Assembly (NCBI RefSeq): GCF_017876395.1
Contig: NZ_JAGINX010000001.1
Coordinates: forward strand, 1,798,001-1,862,000
Reading direction: 5' to 3'
Length of the DNA: 64,000 bases
Source: Nesterenkonia lacusekhoensis
GTDB lineage: Bacteria > Actinomycetota > Actinomycetes > Actinomycetales > Micrococcaceae
Positions 8,594 through 15,664 of this stretch are shown here, one piece after another. The notes beneath the pieces are model-generated. The model was not told the origin of the DNA, searched no databases, and saw only the letters and a program-made list of their open reading frames with translations. The position numbers and the translations under genes are program-made. Position 1 is the stretch's first letter; each line of letters begins with the position of its first letter.

Positions 8594-8597
8594 GTGA
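8544..8597 (+). CDS. Possible 17-residue leader peptide upstream of pspA
   Basis: A GTG at 8544 with GAGGAAAG 9 nt upstream opens a 17-codon frame (VSRGPSTGRGAAAHEER) that ends in TGA at 8595-8597. The stop is 5 nt before the proposed GTG start of pspA. The frame runs through a hairpin and through the pspA Shine-Dalgarno sequence. Ribosomes translating it would open that hairpin, so it could act as a translational leader, or it may be only a duplicated start with no role. No homologue is known to me. Confidence 0.35.
   Translation: MSRGPSTGRGAAAHEER
8548..8573 (+). promoter_or_regulatory. GC-rich hairpin in the pspA leader
   Basis: GCCGCGG (8548-8554) pairs with CCGCGGC (8567-8573). CCT/AGG extend the stem past a one-base bulge, and the loop is TCCAC. 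There is no T-run, so it is unlikely to be a simple terminator. It lies between the two copies of the ribosome-binding segment. Confidence 0.45.
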
Positions 8598-8602
8598 TCA
8601 CT

Positions 8603-9418
8603 GTGTCCAAGCAGTCGATTTTCGGCAGAATGTCCCAGCTCATCCGCGCCAATGTGAACGCGATGCTGGACCGCGCCGAAGACCCGGAGAAGATGCTGGA
8701 CCAGATGGTCCGGGACTTCACCAACAACATCGCAGAGGCTGAGGAGGCCGTCGCCCAGACCATCGGCAATCTGCGCATGATGGAGGACGACTACAAGGAG
8801 GACCTGGAGACCGCCCAGTCCTGGGGCCAGAAGGCGTTGGCCGCCTCCCGCAAGGCTGATGAGTTCCGTCAGGCCGGCGACTCCGAGAACACCGCCAAGT
8901 TCGACAACCTCGCCAAAGTGGCCATCCAGCGTCAGATGGAGTCCGAGTCCTCCGCCAAGACCGCTGAGCCCACCATCCAGTCTCAGCGCGAGATCGTGGA
9001 GAAGCTGAAGTCCGGCCTGGAACAGATGAAGTCCAAGCGCCAGCAGCTGGTCTCCAAGCGCGACGAGCTGGTCGCACGCTCCCGTGCCGCCCACGCCCAG
9101 TCCCAGGTCCACGACGCGGTCAAGTCCATCGACGTCATGGATCCGACCTCCGAGGTGGGCCGTTTCGAGGAGAAGATCCGCCGCGAGGAGGCCCGCGTGC
9201 GCGGTCAGAACGAGCTCGCCTCCTCCTCCCTGGACGCCCAGTTCGAATCCCTCGAGGACCTGGGTGAGCAGGCAGAGGTCGAAGCCCGCCTCGCCGCTCT
9301 GAAGGGCCCCTCCCCCGACCGGCAGGCCATCGGCTCCGGTGAGTCCGGCAGCGGTGTCAGCGCTGAAGACATCGCCGCTGACCTGGAGGCCCTCGAGTCG
9401 CAAAACGACAAGAGCTGA
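8603..9418 (+). CDS. pspA: PspA/IM30-family membrane-stress protein
   Basis: 271 residues beginning at the GTG at 8603 (SKQSIFGRMSQL), the usual start of the family, with GAGGAAAG 9 nt upstream; the in-frame GTG at 8594 lies on the Shine-Dalgarno sequence itself. Almost the whole protein is heptad-rich helix. It includes the conserved RANVNAMLDRAEDPEKMLDQ segment near residues 13-32. PspA proteins assemble into ESCRT-III-like polymers that support damaged membrane. The upstream membrane coiled-coil gene is its likely anchor or partner. The short leader frame, hairpin and duplicated ribosome-binding site in front suggest control of translation. Confidence 0.92.
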   Translation: MSKQSIFGRMSQLIRANVNAMLDRAEDPEKMLDQMVRDFTNNIAEAEEAVAQTIGNLRMMEDDYKEDLETAQSWGQKALAASRKADEFRQAGDSENTAKFDNLAKVAIQRQMESESSAKTAEPTIQSQREIVEKLKSGLEQMKSKRQQLVSKRDELVARSRAAHAQSQVHDAVKSIDVMDPTSEVGRFEEKIRREEARVRGQNELASSSLDAQFESLEDLGEQAEVEARLAALKGPSPDRQAIGSGESGSGVSAEDIAADLEALESQNDKS

Positions 9419-9440
9419 TCTCTCGCAGAGACGCTTCTGC

Positions 9441-9475
9441 AACAATGGGGTACGGACCTTCCGTACCCCATTGTT
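9441..9475 (+). terminator. Perfect 16-bp hairpin between pspA and pdxS
   Basis: AACAATGGGGTACGGA (9441-9456) and TCCGTACCCCATTGTT (9460-9475) are perfect inverted copies with a 3-nt CCT loop. The hairpin lies 22 nt after the pspA stop and 18 nt before the pdxS start. It can serve as the pspA terminator. Because it would also sit in the pdxS leader, or be an operator as DNA, a regulatory role is possible. Confidence 0.6.
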
Positions 9476-9493
9476 CTGCCTGAGGAGACCCCT

Positions 9494-10408
9494 GTGACCG
9501 ATACAGCCCCCGCCGCCACCGGAGCGCCCGCCGCTGAGAAGGGCACCGTCAACAAAGGGCTCGCTCAGATGCTCAAGGGCGGCGTCATCATGGACGTGGT
9601 CACCCCTGACCAGGCCAAGATCGCCGAGGAGGCCGGCGCCGTCGCCGTGATGGCCCTGGAGCGCGTCCCCGCCGACATCCGCGCCACCGGCGGCGTGGCC
9701 CGCATGTCTGACCCGGACCTGATCTCCGGGATCATCGACACCGTCTCCATCCCTGTGATGGCCAAGGCCCGGATCGGCCACTTCGTCGAGGCCCAGGTCC
9801 TGGAGCACCTGAAGGTGGACTACATCGACGAGTCCGAGGTGCTCTCCCCCGCTGACTACATCCATCACATCGATAAGTCGAAGTTCTCGGTGCCGTTCGT
9901 CTGTGGTGCCACCAACCTGGGTGAGGCGCTGCGCCGCATCACAGAAGGCGCTTCCATGATCCGCTCCAAGGGCGAGGCGGGCACCGGTGACGTCTCCGAG
10001 GCCATGAAGCACATCCGCACCATCAATGCGGAGATCGCTCAGCTGACCTCCCTGGCCGAGGACGAGCTCTTCGTCCGCGCCAAGGAGCTGCAGGCCCCCT
10101 ACGAGCTGGTCAAGCAGGTCGCCCGGGACGGCCGGCTGCCCGTGGTGCTCTTCGTGGCCGGCGGCGTGGCCACCCCGGCCGATGCCGCCATGATGATGCA
10201 GATGGGCGCCGACGGCGTCTTCGTGGGCTCGGGCATCTTCAAGTCCGGCAACCCGGCGGCCCGCGCCGAGGCGATCGTGAAGGCCACCACCTACTACGAC
10301 GACCCGGCCGTCCTCGCCGAGGTCTCCAAGGGACTGGGCGATGCGATGGTCGGTCTGAACGTCTCCGACCTGCCCGCCCCGCACCGCCTGGCCGAACGCG
10401 GCTGGTGA
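9494..10408 (+). CDS. pdxS: Pyridoxal 5'-phosphate synthase lyase subunit PdxS
   Basis: 304 residues, full length for PdxS. This subunit condenses ribose 5-phosphate, glyceraldehyde 3-phosphate and ammonia into PLP in the DXP-independent route. Family blocks are present: [14 protein letters not shown] near the start, [36 protein letters not shown] with the active-site Lys, and the phosphate-binding [11 protein letters not shown]. The GTG start has GAGGAG upstream. Its ammonia-supplying partner pdxT should follow directly, but an IS30 element now separates them by about 1.5 kb. Confidence 0.96.
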   Translation: MTDTAPAATGAPAAEKGTVNKGLAQMLKGGVIMDVVTPDQAKIAEEAGAVAVMALERVPADIRATGGVARMSDPDLISGIIDTVSIPVMAKARIGHFVEAQVLEHLKVDYIDESEVLSPADYIHHIDKSKFSVPFVCGATNLGEALRRITEGASMIRSKGEAGTGDVSEAMKHIRTINAEIAQLTSLAEDELFVRAKELQAPYELVKQVARDGRLPVVLFVAGGVATPADAAMMMQMGADGVFVGSGIFKSGNPAARAEAIVKATTYYDDPAVLAEVSKGLGDAMVGLNVSDLPAPHRLAERGW

Positions 10409-10441
10409 GCTGAGATCCGCTGAACCTGCTGAACCGTGGGC

Positions 10442-11941
10442 GATCGCCCCGCGTTCTTCCCGAAAACGGTGCGAAATCGCCCTCGGGTTCTAGTGAACGT
10501 CGCAACGACCTGACCGTTCAGGAGTTGCGATGCCCGCACGCGAACCCTCCCGAGGAGAGCCTTATACCGAAGCGGTGAAGGCTGACTGCCTTCACCGCTT
10601 CGGCCAGACCCCAAACCTAGCTGCAGTCGCAGCTGAGACCGGAGTCTCTGCCAGGACCTTGTCTGACTGGGTCAGAGCCGCCGGGATGTATCACCTGGTA
10701 CGTCCCGGCCGGGCGCATCCACGCAGAGATGAGTACCATCGACTGCGGTTAGAGGGATTCAGCCGTGCAGAGGCTGCCCAACGAGTCGGTGCATCTGCGC
10801 GATCGGCGCGGAATTGGGACCGTCAGAGTGCGCCCAATGGGTATAACAAGAAGATGCACAGCACCTTCCCTGATCCCGCCGCGCCCGCGACTCACCGGCG
10901 GTACCTCAACGCGGCAGACAGACTCGCGATCTCTGACCTGCTGCGACGAGGCTGTTCCTACGCTCAGATCGCTGCTGAGCTGGGACGGAGCCGTTCAACG
11001 ATCAGCCGAGAGGTCACCCGCAACAGCCACAGAGGCCTCTACCACCCGTACCTCGCTCATCAGCAGAGCGTCGACCGGCGGGCACGGCCCAAGCCCAGGA
11101 AACTGGTGCCTGGCAGCCGGATCTTCGCCTACGTCTGGGACAAGCTGCAGCTGGAATGGTCCCCGGAGCAGATCAGTGGAAAGCTCGCTGAAGAGTTCCC
11201 CGAAGATCAGGAGATGCGTGTGTGCCACGAAACGATCTACCAGGCCCTGTACCTACAGGCTCGTGGTGGATTGAAGCGTGAAGTCCAAGCCGCGCTGCGC
11301 ACTGGTCGGGCGATGCGCAAGCCTGCCGGTGACCAGCGCAGATCCCGGAGTCTGGGTGGGCAGATGGTCATGATCAGCCAGCGTCCTGCTGAGGTCGAGG
11401 ACCGGGCAGTGCCGGGGCACTGGGAAGGAGACCTGATCATCGGTGCTGACAGTAAGTCCGCGATCGCGACTTTGGTGGAGCGTCATACCCGGTTTGTGAT
11501 GCTCTGCCATCTTCCTGGTGATCACACCGCCCAGACGGTCGCGGCCGCGCTGACCCAGCGGATGAAGACGCTTCCTGAGCATCTTCGCGGTTCGCTGACG
11601 TGGGATCAGGGAGCCGAGATGGCCGCTCATCACACGATCAGCGTGGCTGCTGATCTTCCGATCTACTTCTGTGACCCGGCTTCACCCTGGCAGCGGGGAT
11701 CGAATGAGAACACCAACGGGTTGCTTCGCCAGTACTTCCCTAAGGGAACTGATCTTTCAGTCCATGGCCCAGAGGATCTGGAGCTGGTCGCGAACAAGCT
11801 CAACGGCAGGCCTAGGAAGACATTGGGATGGGACAGTCCCGCAGACCGCATGAAAGAGTTGCTCACGACCAGCTGAGTTCACTGTTGTTGCGACAACCAC
11901 TCGAATCCGCCGCCGATTCTCAGGAAGAACGCGGGGCGATC
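10442..11941 (+). mobile_element. Complete IS30-family insertion sequence between pdxS and pdxT
   Basis: The 1.5-kb element is bounded by perfect 19-bp inverted repeats, GATCGCCCCGCGTTCTTCC at 10442-10460 and its reverse complement at 11923-11941. It contains one IS30-type transposase. The outermost GATC is a palindrome, so it may be part of the inverted repeats or a 4-bp target duplication. Removing the element with one GATC restores a short pdxS-pdxT gap of about 55 bp. Confidence 0.88.
10530..11876 (+). CDS. IS30-family transposase
   Basis: 448 residues, longer than the usual 340-400. It has two helix-turn-helix regions: one near residues 30-50 (TGVSARTLSDWVRAAG) and the IS30-type HTH near 130-160 (CSYAQIAAELGRSRSTISREV). 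The DDE integrase core follows, with Asp in GHWEGDLIIG (about 299), Asp in LTWDQGAEM (about 358) and Glu in NENTNGLLRQYFPKGT (about 393). This last motif is diagnostic of IS30. The ATG at 10530 has CAGGAG upstream. The reading frame is intact, so the element may still be active. Confidence 0.95.
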   Translation: MPAREPSRGEPYTEAVKADCLHRFGQTPNLAAVAAETGVSARTLSDWVRAAGMYHLVRPGRAHPRRDEYHRLRLEGFSRAEAAQRVGASARSARNWDRQSAPNGYNKKMHSTFPDPAAPATHRRYLNAADRLAISDLLRRGCSYAQIAAELGRSRSTISREVTRNSHRGLYHPYLAHQQSVDRRARPKPRKLVPGSRIFAYVWDKLQLEWSPEQISGKLAEEFPEDQEMRVCHETIYQALYLQARGGLKREVQAALRTGRAMRKPAGDQRRSRSLGGQMVMISQRPAEVEDRAVPGHWEGDLIIGADSKSAIATLVERHTRFVMLCHLPGDHTAQTVAAALTQRMKTLPEHLRGSLTWDQGAEMAAHHTISVAADLPIYFCDPASPWQRGSNENTNGLLRQYFPKGTDLSVHGPEDLELVANKLNGRPRKTLGWDSPADRMKELLTTS

Positions 11942-11964
11942 CCGTCTGTGAGGAGAACTGAACG

Positions 11965-12594
11965 ATGACCGCACCGCAGATCGGCGTGCTGGCCCTGCAG
12001 GGCGCCGTGGCCGAGCACGTCCGGGCCTTAGCCGCCTCCGGGGCTGAGGTGCGCACTGTGCACCGCCCCGCTGAGCTCGAGGGCCTGGACGGCCTGGTGG
12101 TCCCCGGCGGAGAGTCCACCACGATGGCACGGCTGGCCGCGCCGGTGCGCCTCATGGAGGCCGTCCGGGAGAGGCACGACGCCGGTATGGCCGTCTTCGG
12201 CACCTGTGCCGGCCTCATCCTTCTGGCCGAGTCGGTGGCCGACGCCGAGGCGCTGGAGGGCTTCGAGCGCATCAGGGGCTTGGACGTACGGGTGCGCCGC
12301 AACGGCTACGGCAGCCAGCTGGACTCCTTCACCGAGGATCTCGCCGTCGCTGGTCTGCCCGGCGAGGAGCATCCGCTCTCAGCGGTGTTCATCCGTGCCC
12401 CGCTGATCGAGGAGCTCGGCGAGGGTGTGGAAGTCCTGGCAGCCTCAGAGGTGGCCGGGACTCAGGGCACCGACGGCGAGCGCAGCCCGGTGGCCGTGCG
12501 CCAGGGCCGGCTGCTCGGCGCCAGCTTCCACCCAGAGCTCACCGAGGACACTCGCCTGCATCAGCTCTTCGTGGAGATGGCCGGCGGCGCCTGA
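11965..12594 (+). CDS. pdxT: Pyridoxal 5'-phosphate synthase glutaminase subunit PdxT
   Basis: 209 residues of a class I glutamine amidotransferase. It hydrolyses glutamine and channels ammonia to PdxS. Motifs are GVLALQGAVAEH at the start, PGGESTT (about 48), the nucleophile Cys in FGTCAGL (about 79) and the His/Glu pair in SFHPELTEDTRLH near the C-terminus. The ATG at 11965 has GAGGAG upstream, just outside the IS30 right end, so its ribosome-binding site survives. Transcription must now pass through the IS, start inside it, or use a promoter in the roughly 20 bp left. Confidence 0.95.
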   Translation: MTAPQIGVLALQGAVAEHVRALAASGAEVRTVHRPAELEGLDGLVVPGGESTTMARLAAPVRLMEAVRERHDAGMAVFGTCAGLILLAESVADAEALEGFERIRGLDVRVRRNGYGSQLDSFTEDLAVAGLPGEEHPLSAVFIRAPLIEELGEGVEVLAASEVAGTQGTDGERSPVAVRQGRLLGASFHPELTEDTRLHQLFVEMAGGA

Positions 12595-12596
12595 GC

Positions 12597-13658
12597 TCAG
12601 TCGGCGGCGTCGAGGATGTCCTCGAGCAGGTCCATGCCGAGCACGCTGTTCTCCTGCCCATAGTTGGAGAAGAGCACCACAGCAGTCTCCGTCTCCGGAT
12701 CCAGAGCCGCCAGGGTCGCGTAGCCGTTGGAGATGCCGTTGTGCCAGGCGTAGCCCTCGGGCTCCAGATGCCAGCCCAAGCCCATCTCCGGGTGGATCTC
12801 CGAGGGCTCCACCGCCTGACTGCCCGGCGCGGTCTCATCAAAGATCCCTTCGATGAGCCGCAGATAGTCCTGCGGCGTACCCCGGGAGGCCGAGGCAGGG
12901 CTGAAGGCCGCCGAGCCGAAGTCCTCCACCTCGCCGGTGTTGTCATAGCCCTGGATGAGATCTTCGTCGGAGGGGTGGCCCTCGGCGTCGGAGGTGGTGG
13001 TATCTTCCATGTCCAGCGGGCCGGTCAGCCGCTGGCGGAGCAGCTGGTCATAGGACGTGCCCGCCTGCTCGGCCAGGGCATGGCCCAGCAGAGCGATGCC
13101 CAGATTGGAATAGACGTACCGGCCGCGCTCCCCCACGTCCTGCTCCGCGGCCAGGCCGATCAGCTCCTCAGTGGTGACCGTGTAGGGATTCTCCCCGGCG
13201 TTCCGCGCCTGACGGTCCTGCTCGGCGAAGCCGTCGGCCTCGGGCACCAGAGGAAGCCCCGCGGTGTGGGTGGCCAGCTCCTCCAAGGTGACCTCCCCGG
13301 CCTCAGTGCCCTCCAGCTCGGTCAGGTGGTCCTGCACCGGGTCGTCCAGATCCACCTCGCCACGCTCGACGGCGTCGGCCAGCAGCATGCCGGTCATCGG
13401 TTTGGACAATGACGCCAGCTCGAACACAGTGTCCTCATCCGCCCCCGAGGTGGAGGCGGTGTGGGTCTGTCCGTCACGGAGCACCATCACCACGGCCTCC
13501 TCGGCCAGCACGTCGTCGTGCTCGTTGAGGAACTCCTCCAAGGACGCCTGGTCGACGGGCTCCTCGACCGCCTCGGGCTCCGGGGCCTGGGTGCAGGAGG
13601 TCAGCAGCAGAGCCCCGAACACCAGCGGTGCGGAAGTGCGGAGAGCAGGTCGATGCAT
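12597..13658 (-). CDS. Beta-lactamase-family serine hydrolase lipoprotein (class C/PBP-like)
   Basis: 353 residues with signal peptide and lipobox (GALLLTSC), so it is probably anchored outside the membrane. Active-site motifs of the serine beta-lactamase/DD-peptidase fold are present: SLSK (about 86), the YSN triad in YVYSNLGIALLG, and the HNG motif in YAWHNGISNG near the C-terminus. Such proteins include esterases and peptidases of unknown substrate, and few are resistance enzymes. It is convergent with pdxT, with 2 bp between the stops. The Glu/Asp-rich composition matches other secreted proteins here. Confidence 0.85.
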   Translation of the reverse strand: MHRPALRTSAPLVFGALLLTSCTQAPEPEAVEEPVDQASLEEFLNEHDDVLAEEAVVMVLRDGQTHTASTSGADEDTVFELASLSKPMTGMLLADAVERGEVDLDDPVQDHLTELEGTEAGEVTLEELATHTAGLPLVPEADGFAEQDRQARNAGENPYTVTTEELIGLAAEQDVGERGRYVYSNLGIALLGHALAEQAGTSYDQLLRQRLTGPLDMEDTTTSDAEGHPSDEDLIQGYDNTGEVEDFGSAAFSPASASRGTPQDYLRLIEGIFDETAPGSQAVEPSEIHPEMGLGWHLEPEGYAWHNGISNGYATLAALDPETETAVVLFSNYGQENSVLGMDLLEDILDAAD

Positions 13659-13742
13659 CGTGTGTCTGTACCCCTCATCTCTGGGCGGAAACAGGGAGTT
13701 TTCATGAAGCCTATCGTTCTGCGAGTCCCAGACGGATAGTGC

Positions 13743-14780
13743 ATGATGGTCTCCATGACGGACCCGGCATCACGAGCGGCAGACCCTACGACCAGCCACG
13801 AGGAACTCTACGAGCTCGCTGGAGACCACCCGGAGCTGCGACCGCTGATCGCCGAGAACCCCAACACCTACCCGGAGCTGGTGGACTGGCTCGCCAGCCT
13901 GGGAGACCCTCAGATCGACGCCGCCCTGCGCCGCCGCGGAGACGCCACCCAGACCATGCCTGCCTCCGGCGGTGCCGCTGCCACCCAGGCGATGCCTCCG
14001 CTGCACGCCGACACCGGCACCTTCCAAGAACATGTCCGGGCTCAGGACGGCGCCCCGGAGGATGAATCCGCCTACTATCCGGCAGCGCCGATGTACCCCG
14101 CAGCTGCGGCCTACCCGGCGGCTGCCCAGCAGCAGCCGGCGGCGCACTGGGCCGGCTATGCCGCACCGGAGCATGCGGGGCAGGAACGTGCCGAGCGTCG
14201 CCGCGGCGGCGCCGGCTGCTGCCTCTTCATCGTGATGGGCATCGTGCTGGTGGCAGCTGTGGCGGCTGCGCTCTTCCTGCTTCCTCTGCAGCTCTTCGGC
14301 GACGATGACGAGCCTCAGCAGGATAACGCCGCCGAACAGGCCCCCGAGGAGGCCCAGGAAGGAGAGCAGGCTCCCGAGGAGGACTCCGCCGACCAGGACG
14401 AGGCCGGCGACGAGGAGGCCGCTGAGGACGAGGCCCGCCCCGCGCCGGAGGATGCGACAGAGATGAGCGCCTTCTCCGCCCCCTCGGAGAACATCCACTG
14501 CGAGGTCGGCGGCGACTCCGTCTCCTGCACCATCGAGGAGTACAACTTCGACGCTCCCGAAGACTGTGACGGGCCGGTCACAGTGACCGTCGGCGAGGAC
14601 GGCGAAGCCCAGACCTCCTGCGGCGGCACGGTGAGCTCTCAGCCCAGCCAGCTCGACTATGGGCAGTCCGCCGCCAGCGGCGACTTCGCCTGCACGTCCT
14701 CACAGGCAGGATTCGAGTGCTGGAACACCCAGACCGGCAACGGCTTCTTCATGGCTCGGGAGAGCATCGACCTGCAGTGA
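13743..14780 (+). CDS. LRV-domain membrane protein with secreted C-terminal domain
   Basis: 345 residues. The N-terminal 60 residues (PTTSHEELYELAGDHPELRPLI, then PELVDWLASLGDPQIDAAL) look like a variant leucine-rich repeat found in actinobacterial membrane proteins. An Ala/Pro/Tyr linker and one transmembrane helix near residues 158-182 (CLFIVMGIVLVAAVAAALFL) follow. A long Glu/Asp-rich spacer leads to a domain of about 100 residues with six Cys, starting SAPSENIHCEVGGDSVSC. The Cys pairs suggest disulfides outside the cell. ATG codons at 13743, 13746 and 13755 are all possible starts. Function is unknown. Confidence 0.75.
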   Translation: MMVSMTDPASRAADPTTSHEELYELAGDHPELRPLIAENPNTYPELVDWLASLGDPQIDAALRRRGDATQTMPASGGAAATQAMPPLHADTGTFQEHVRAQDGAPEDESAYYPAAPMYPAAAAYPAAAQQQPAAHWAGYAAPEHAGQERAERRRGGAGCCLFIVMGIVLVAAVAAALFLLPLQLFGDDDEPQQDNAAEQAPEEAQEGEQAPEEDSADQDEAGDEEAAEDEARPAPEDATEMSAFSAPSENIHCEVGGDSVSCTIEEYNFDAPEDCDGPVTVTVGEDGEAQTSCGGTVSSQPSQLDYGQSAASGDFACTSSQAGFECWNTQTGNGFFMARESIDLQ

Positions 14781-14817
14781 TCCGGGCCTCCGGCCGCGCT
14801 CCAGGGCTTCAGCGCTG

Positions 14818-14847
14818 CAGAGCTTCAGAGCTTCAGAGCTTCAGAGC
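14818..14847. repeat. 8-bp tandem repeat CAGAGCTT, 3.75 copies
   Basis: CAGAGCTT occurs at 14818, 14826 and 14834, followed by a partial CAGAGC at 14842. The array runs into the stop codon of the minus-strand lipoprotein gene (14841-14843). Unit-length changes would alter that gene's last codons or stop. Confidence 0.85.
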
Positions 14848-15611
14848 CAGTGGAGCGTGGAGCGGTCCCAGAAGCCGGCGTCCTCGCCGTCGGCGGTCTC
14901 GAACTCAGTCCAGTGGAAATAGGGCGCCTGCTCGGTGGCCTCTCCCTGGAGGATCTCGAAGTCGATCTCGTAGCAGTTCTGCTCATCAGCCGGGACCTCA
15001 GTGTCCATGCCCTCGGGCGGCCTCAGGCACTCCTCGGCGTCCTGGAGGTCGTAGCGGCTCTCCAGCTGGAAGGCAGGGGCATCCGTCTCAGCCTCTTCGA
15101 GCTCCTCCTCCATCTCCTCGACCACCGGCTCGTCGACCACGAAGGCCAGCTTCAGCGCCGTGTCCGTGCCACCGTGGTCCTCGGCGATCAGCTCCCCCAG
15201 CTGTGAGAGCTGCTGGGCGTACCAATGCTGGTGGAGGATCTGCTCCGGAGAGTCCTCCGGGTCCGCGACCTCTGCCGGGTTATAGGCGTCCAGGCCCTCC
15301 TCCGGAGCGAAATAGTCCGCATAGGCGTCGCTGAGATCGGCATAGTGCCAGAAGAGCTGGTAACGCTGCTCCCAGGAGACCTCGGAGGAGCTGAAGGCCT
15401 CCAGGTCCATATCGATGAGCTCATCCAGGCTGAACTCCGTGGTCTGCTCCGGATCATCGGCCGTGCTGCTCTCCGTCACCGGGCCGCGATCCAACCTCAA
15501 GGTCTCGGCAGTCTGCTCCGTGCTCGGTTCAGCCGCGGCACCACCGGAACAGCTGACCAGCAGCAGAGCTGAAGCAGCGACAAGACCTGGCATGAGAGAT
15601 CGGGAGAGCAC
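14841..15611 (-). CDS. Acidic lipoprotein, unknown function
   Basis: 256 residues with signal peptide and lipobox (ALLLVSC). The mature part is very acidic (DELIDMDLEAF, EEMEEELEEAE) and has a Cys pair in the C-terminal third (AEECLRPPEG and EQNCYEID). No family is recognised. The GTG at 15611 is supported by a TAGCGT hexamer 6 nt before it with no Shine-Dalgarno sequence, the leaderless pattern seen elsewhere here. The stop codon lies in an 8-bp tandem repeat. Confidence 0.7.
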   Translation of the reverse strand: MLSRSLMPGLVAASALLLVSCSGGAAAEPSTEQTAETLRLDRGPVTESSTADDPEQTTEFSLDELIDMDLEAFSSSEVSWEQRYQLFWHYADLSDAYADYFAPEEGLDAYNPAEVADPEDSPEQILHQHWYAQQLSQLGELIAEDHGGTDTALKLAFVVDEPVVEEMEEELEEAETDAPAFQLESRYDLQDAEECLRPPEGMDTEVPADEQNCYEIDFEILQGEATEQAPYFHWTEFETADGEDAGFWDRSTLHWL

Positions 15612-15617
15612 GGCTCT

Positions 15618-15623
15618 ACGCTA
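15618..15623 (-). promoter_or_regulatory. Candidate -10 element TAGCGT for the acidic lipoprotein gene
   Basis: On the minus strand TAGCGT is followed by 6 nt (AGAGCC) and the GTG start at 15611. No Shine-Dalgarno sequence is present, so a leaderless mRNA is likely. Confidence 0.45.
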
Positions 15624-15664
15624 ACAATGCTCCCTCCGATGTCCGGGGCCGGCGCGCTGCTGTC

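Noticed and set aside
9441-9475. pdxS leader hairpin as a known riboswitch
   Set aside because: A simple perfect stem-loop without conserved aptamer features; no PLP riboswitch pattern that I recognise.
8426-10384. Long minus-strand frame of about 650 codons across pspA and pdxS
   Set aside because: It is antisense to two clearly recognised genes, and its low-complexity Gly/Val/Leu/Asp-rich translation has no domain.
12597-13658. Beta-lactamase-like lipoprotein as an antibiotic resistance gene
   Set aside because: SxxK, YSN and HNG motifs occur in many esterases and peptidases; nothing points to beta-lactam hydrolysis.
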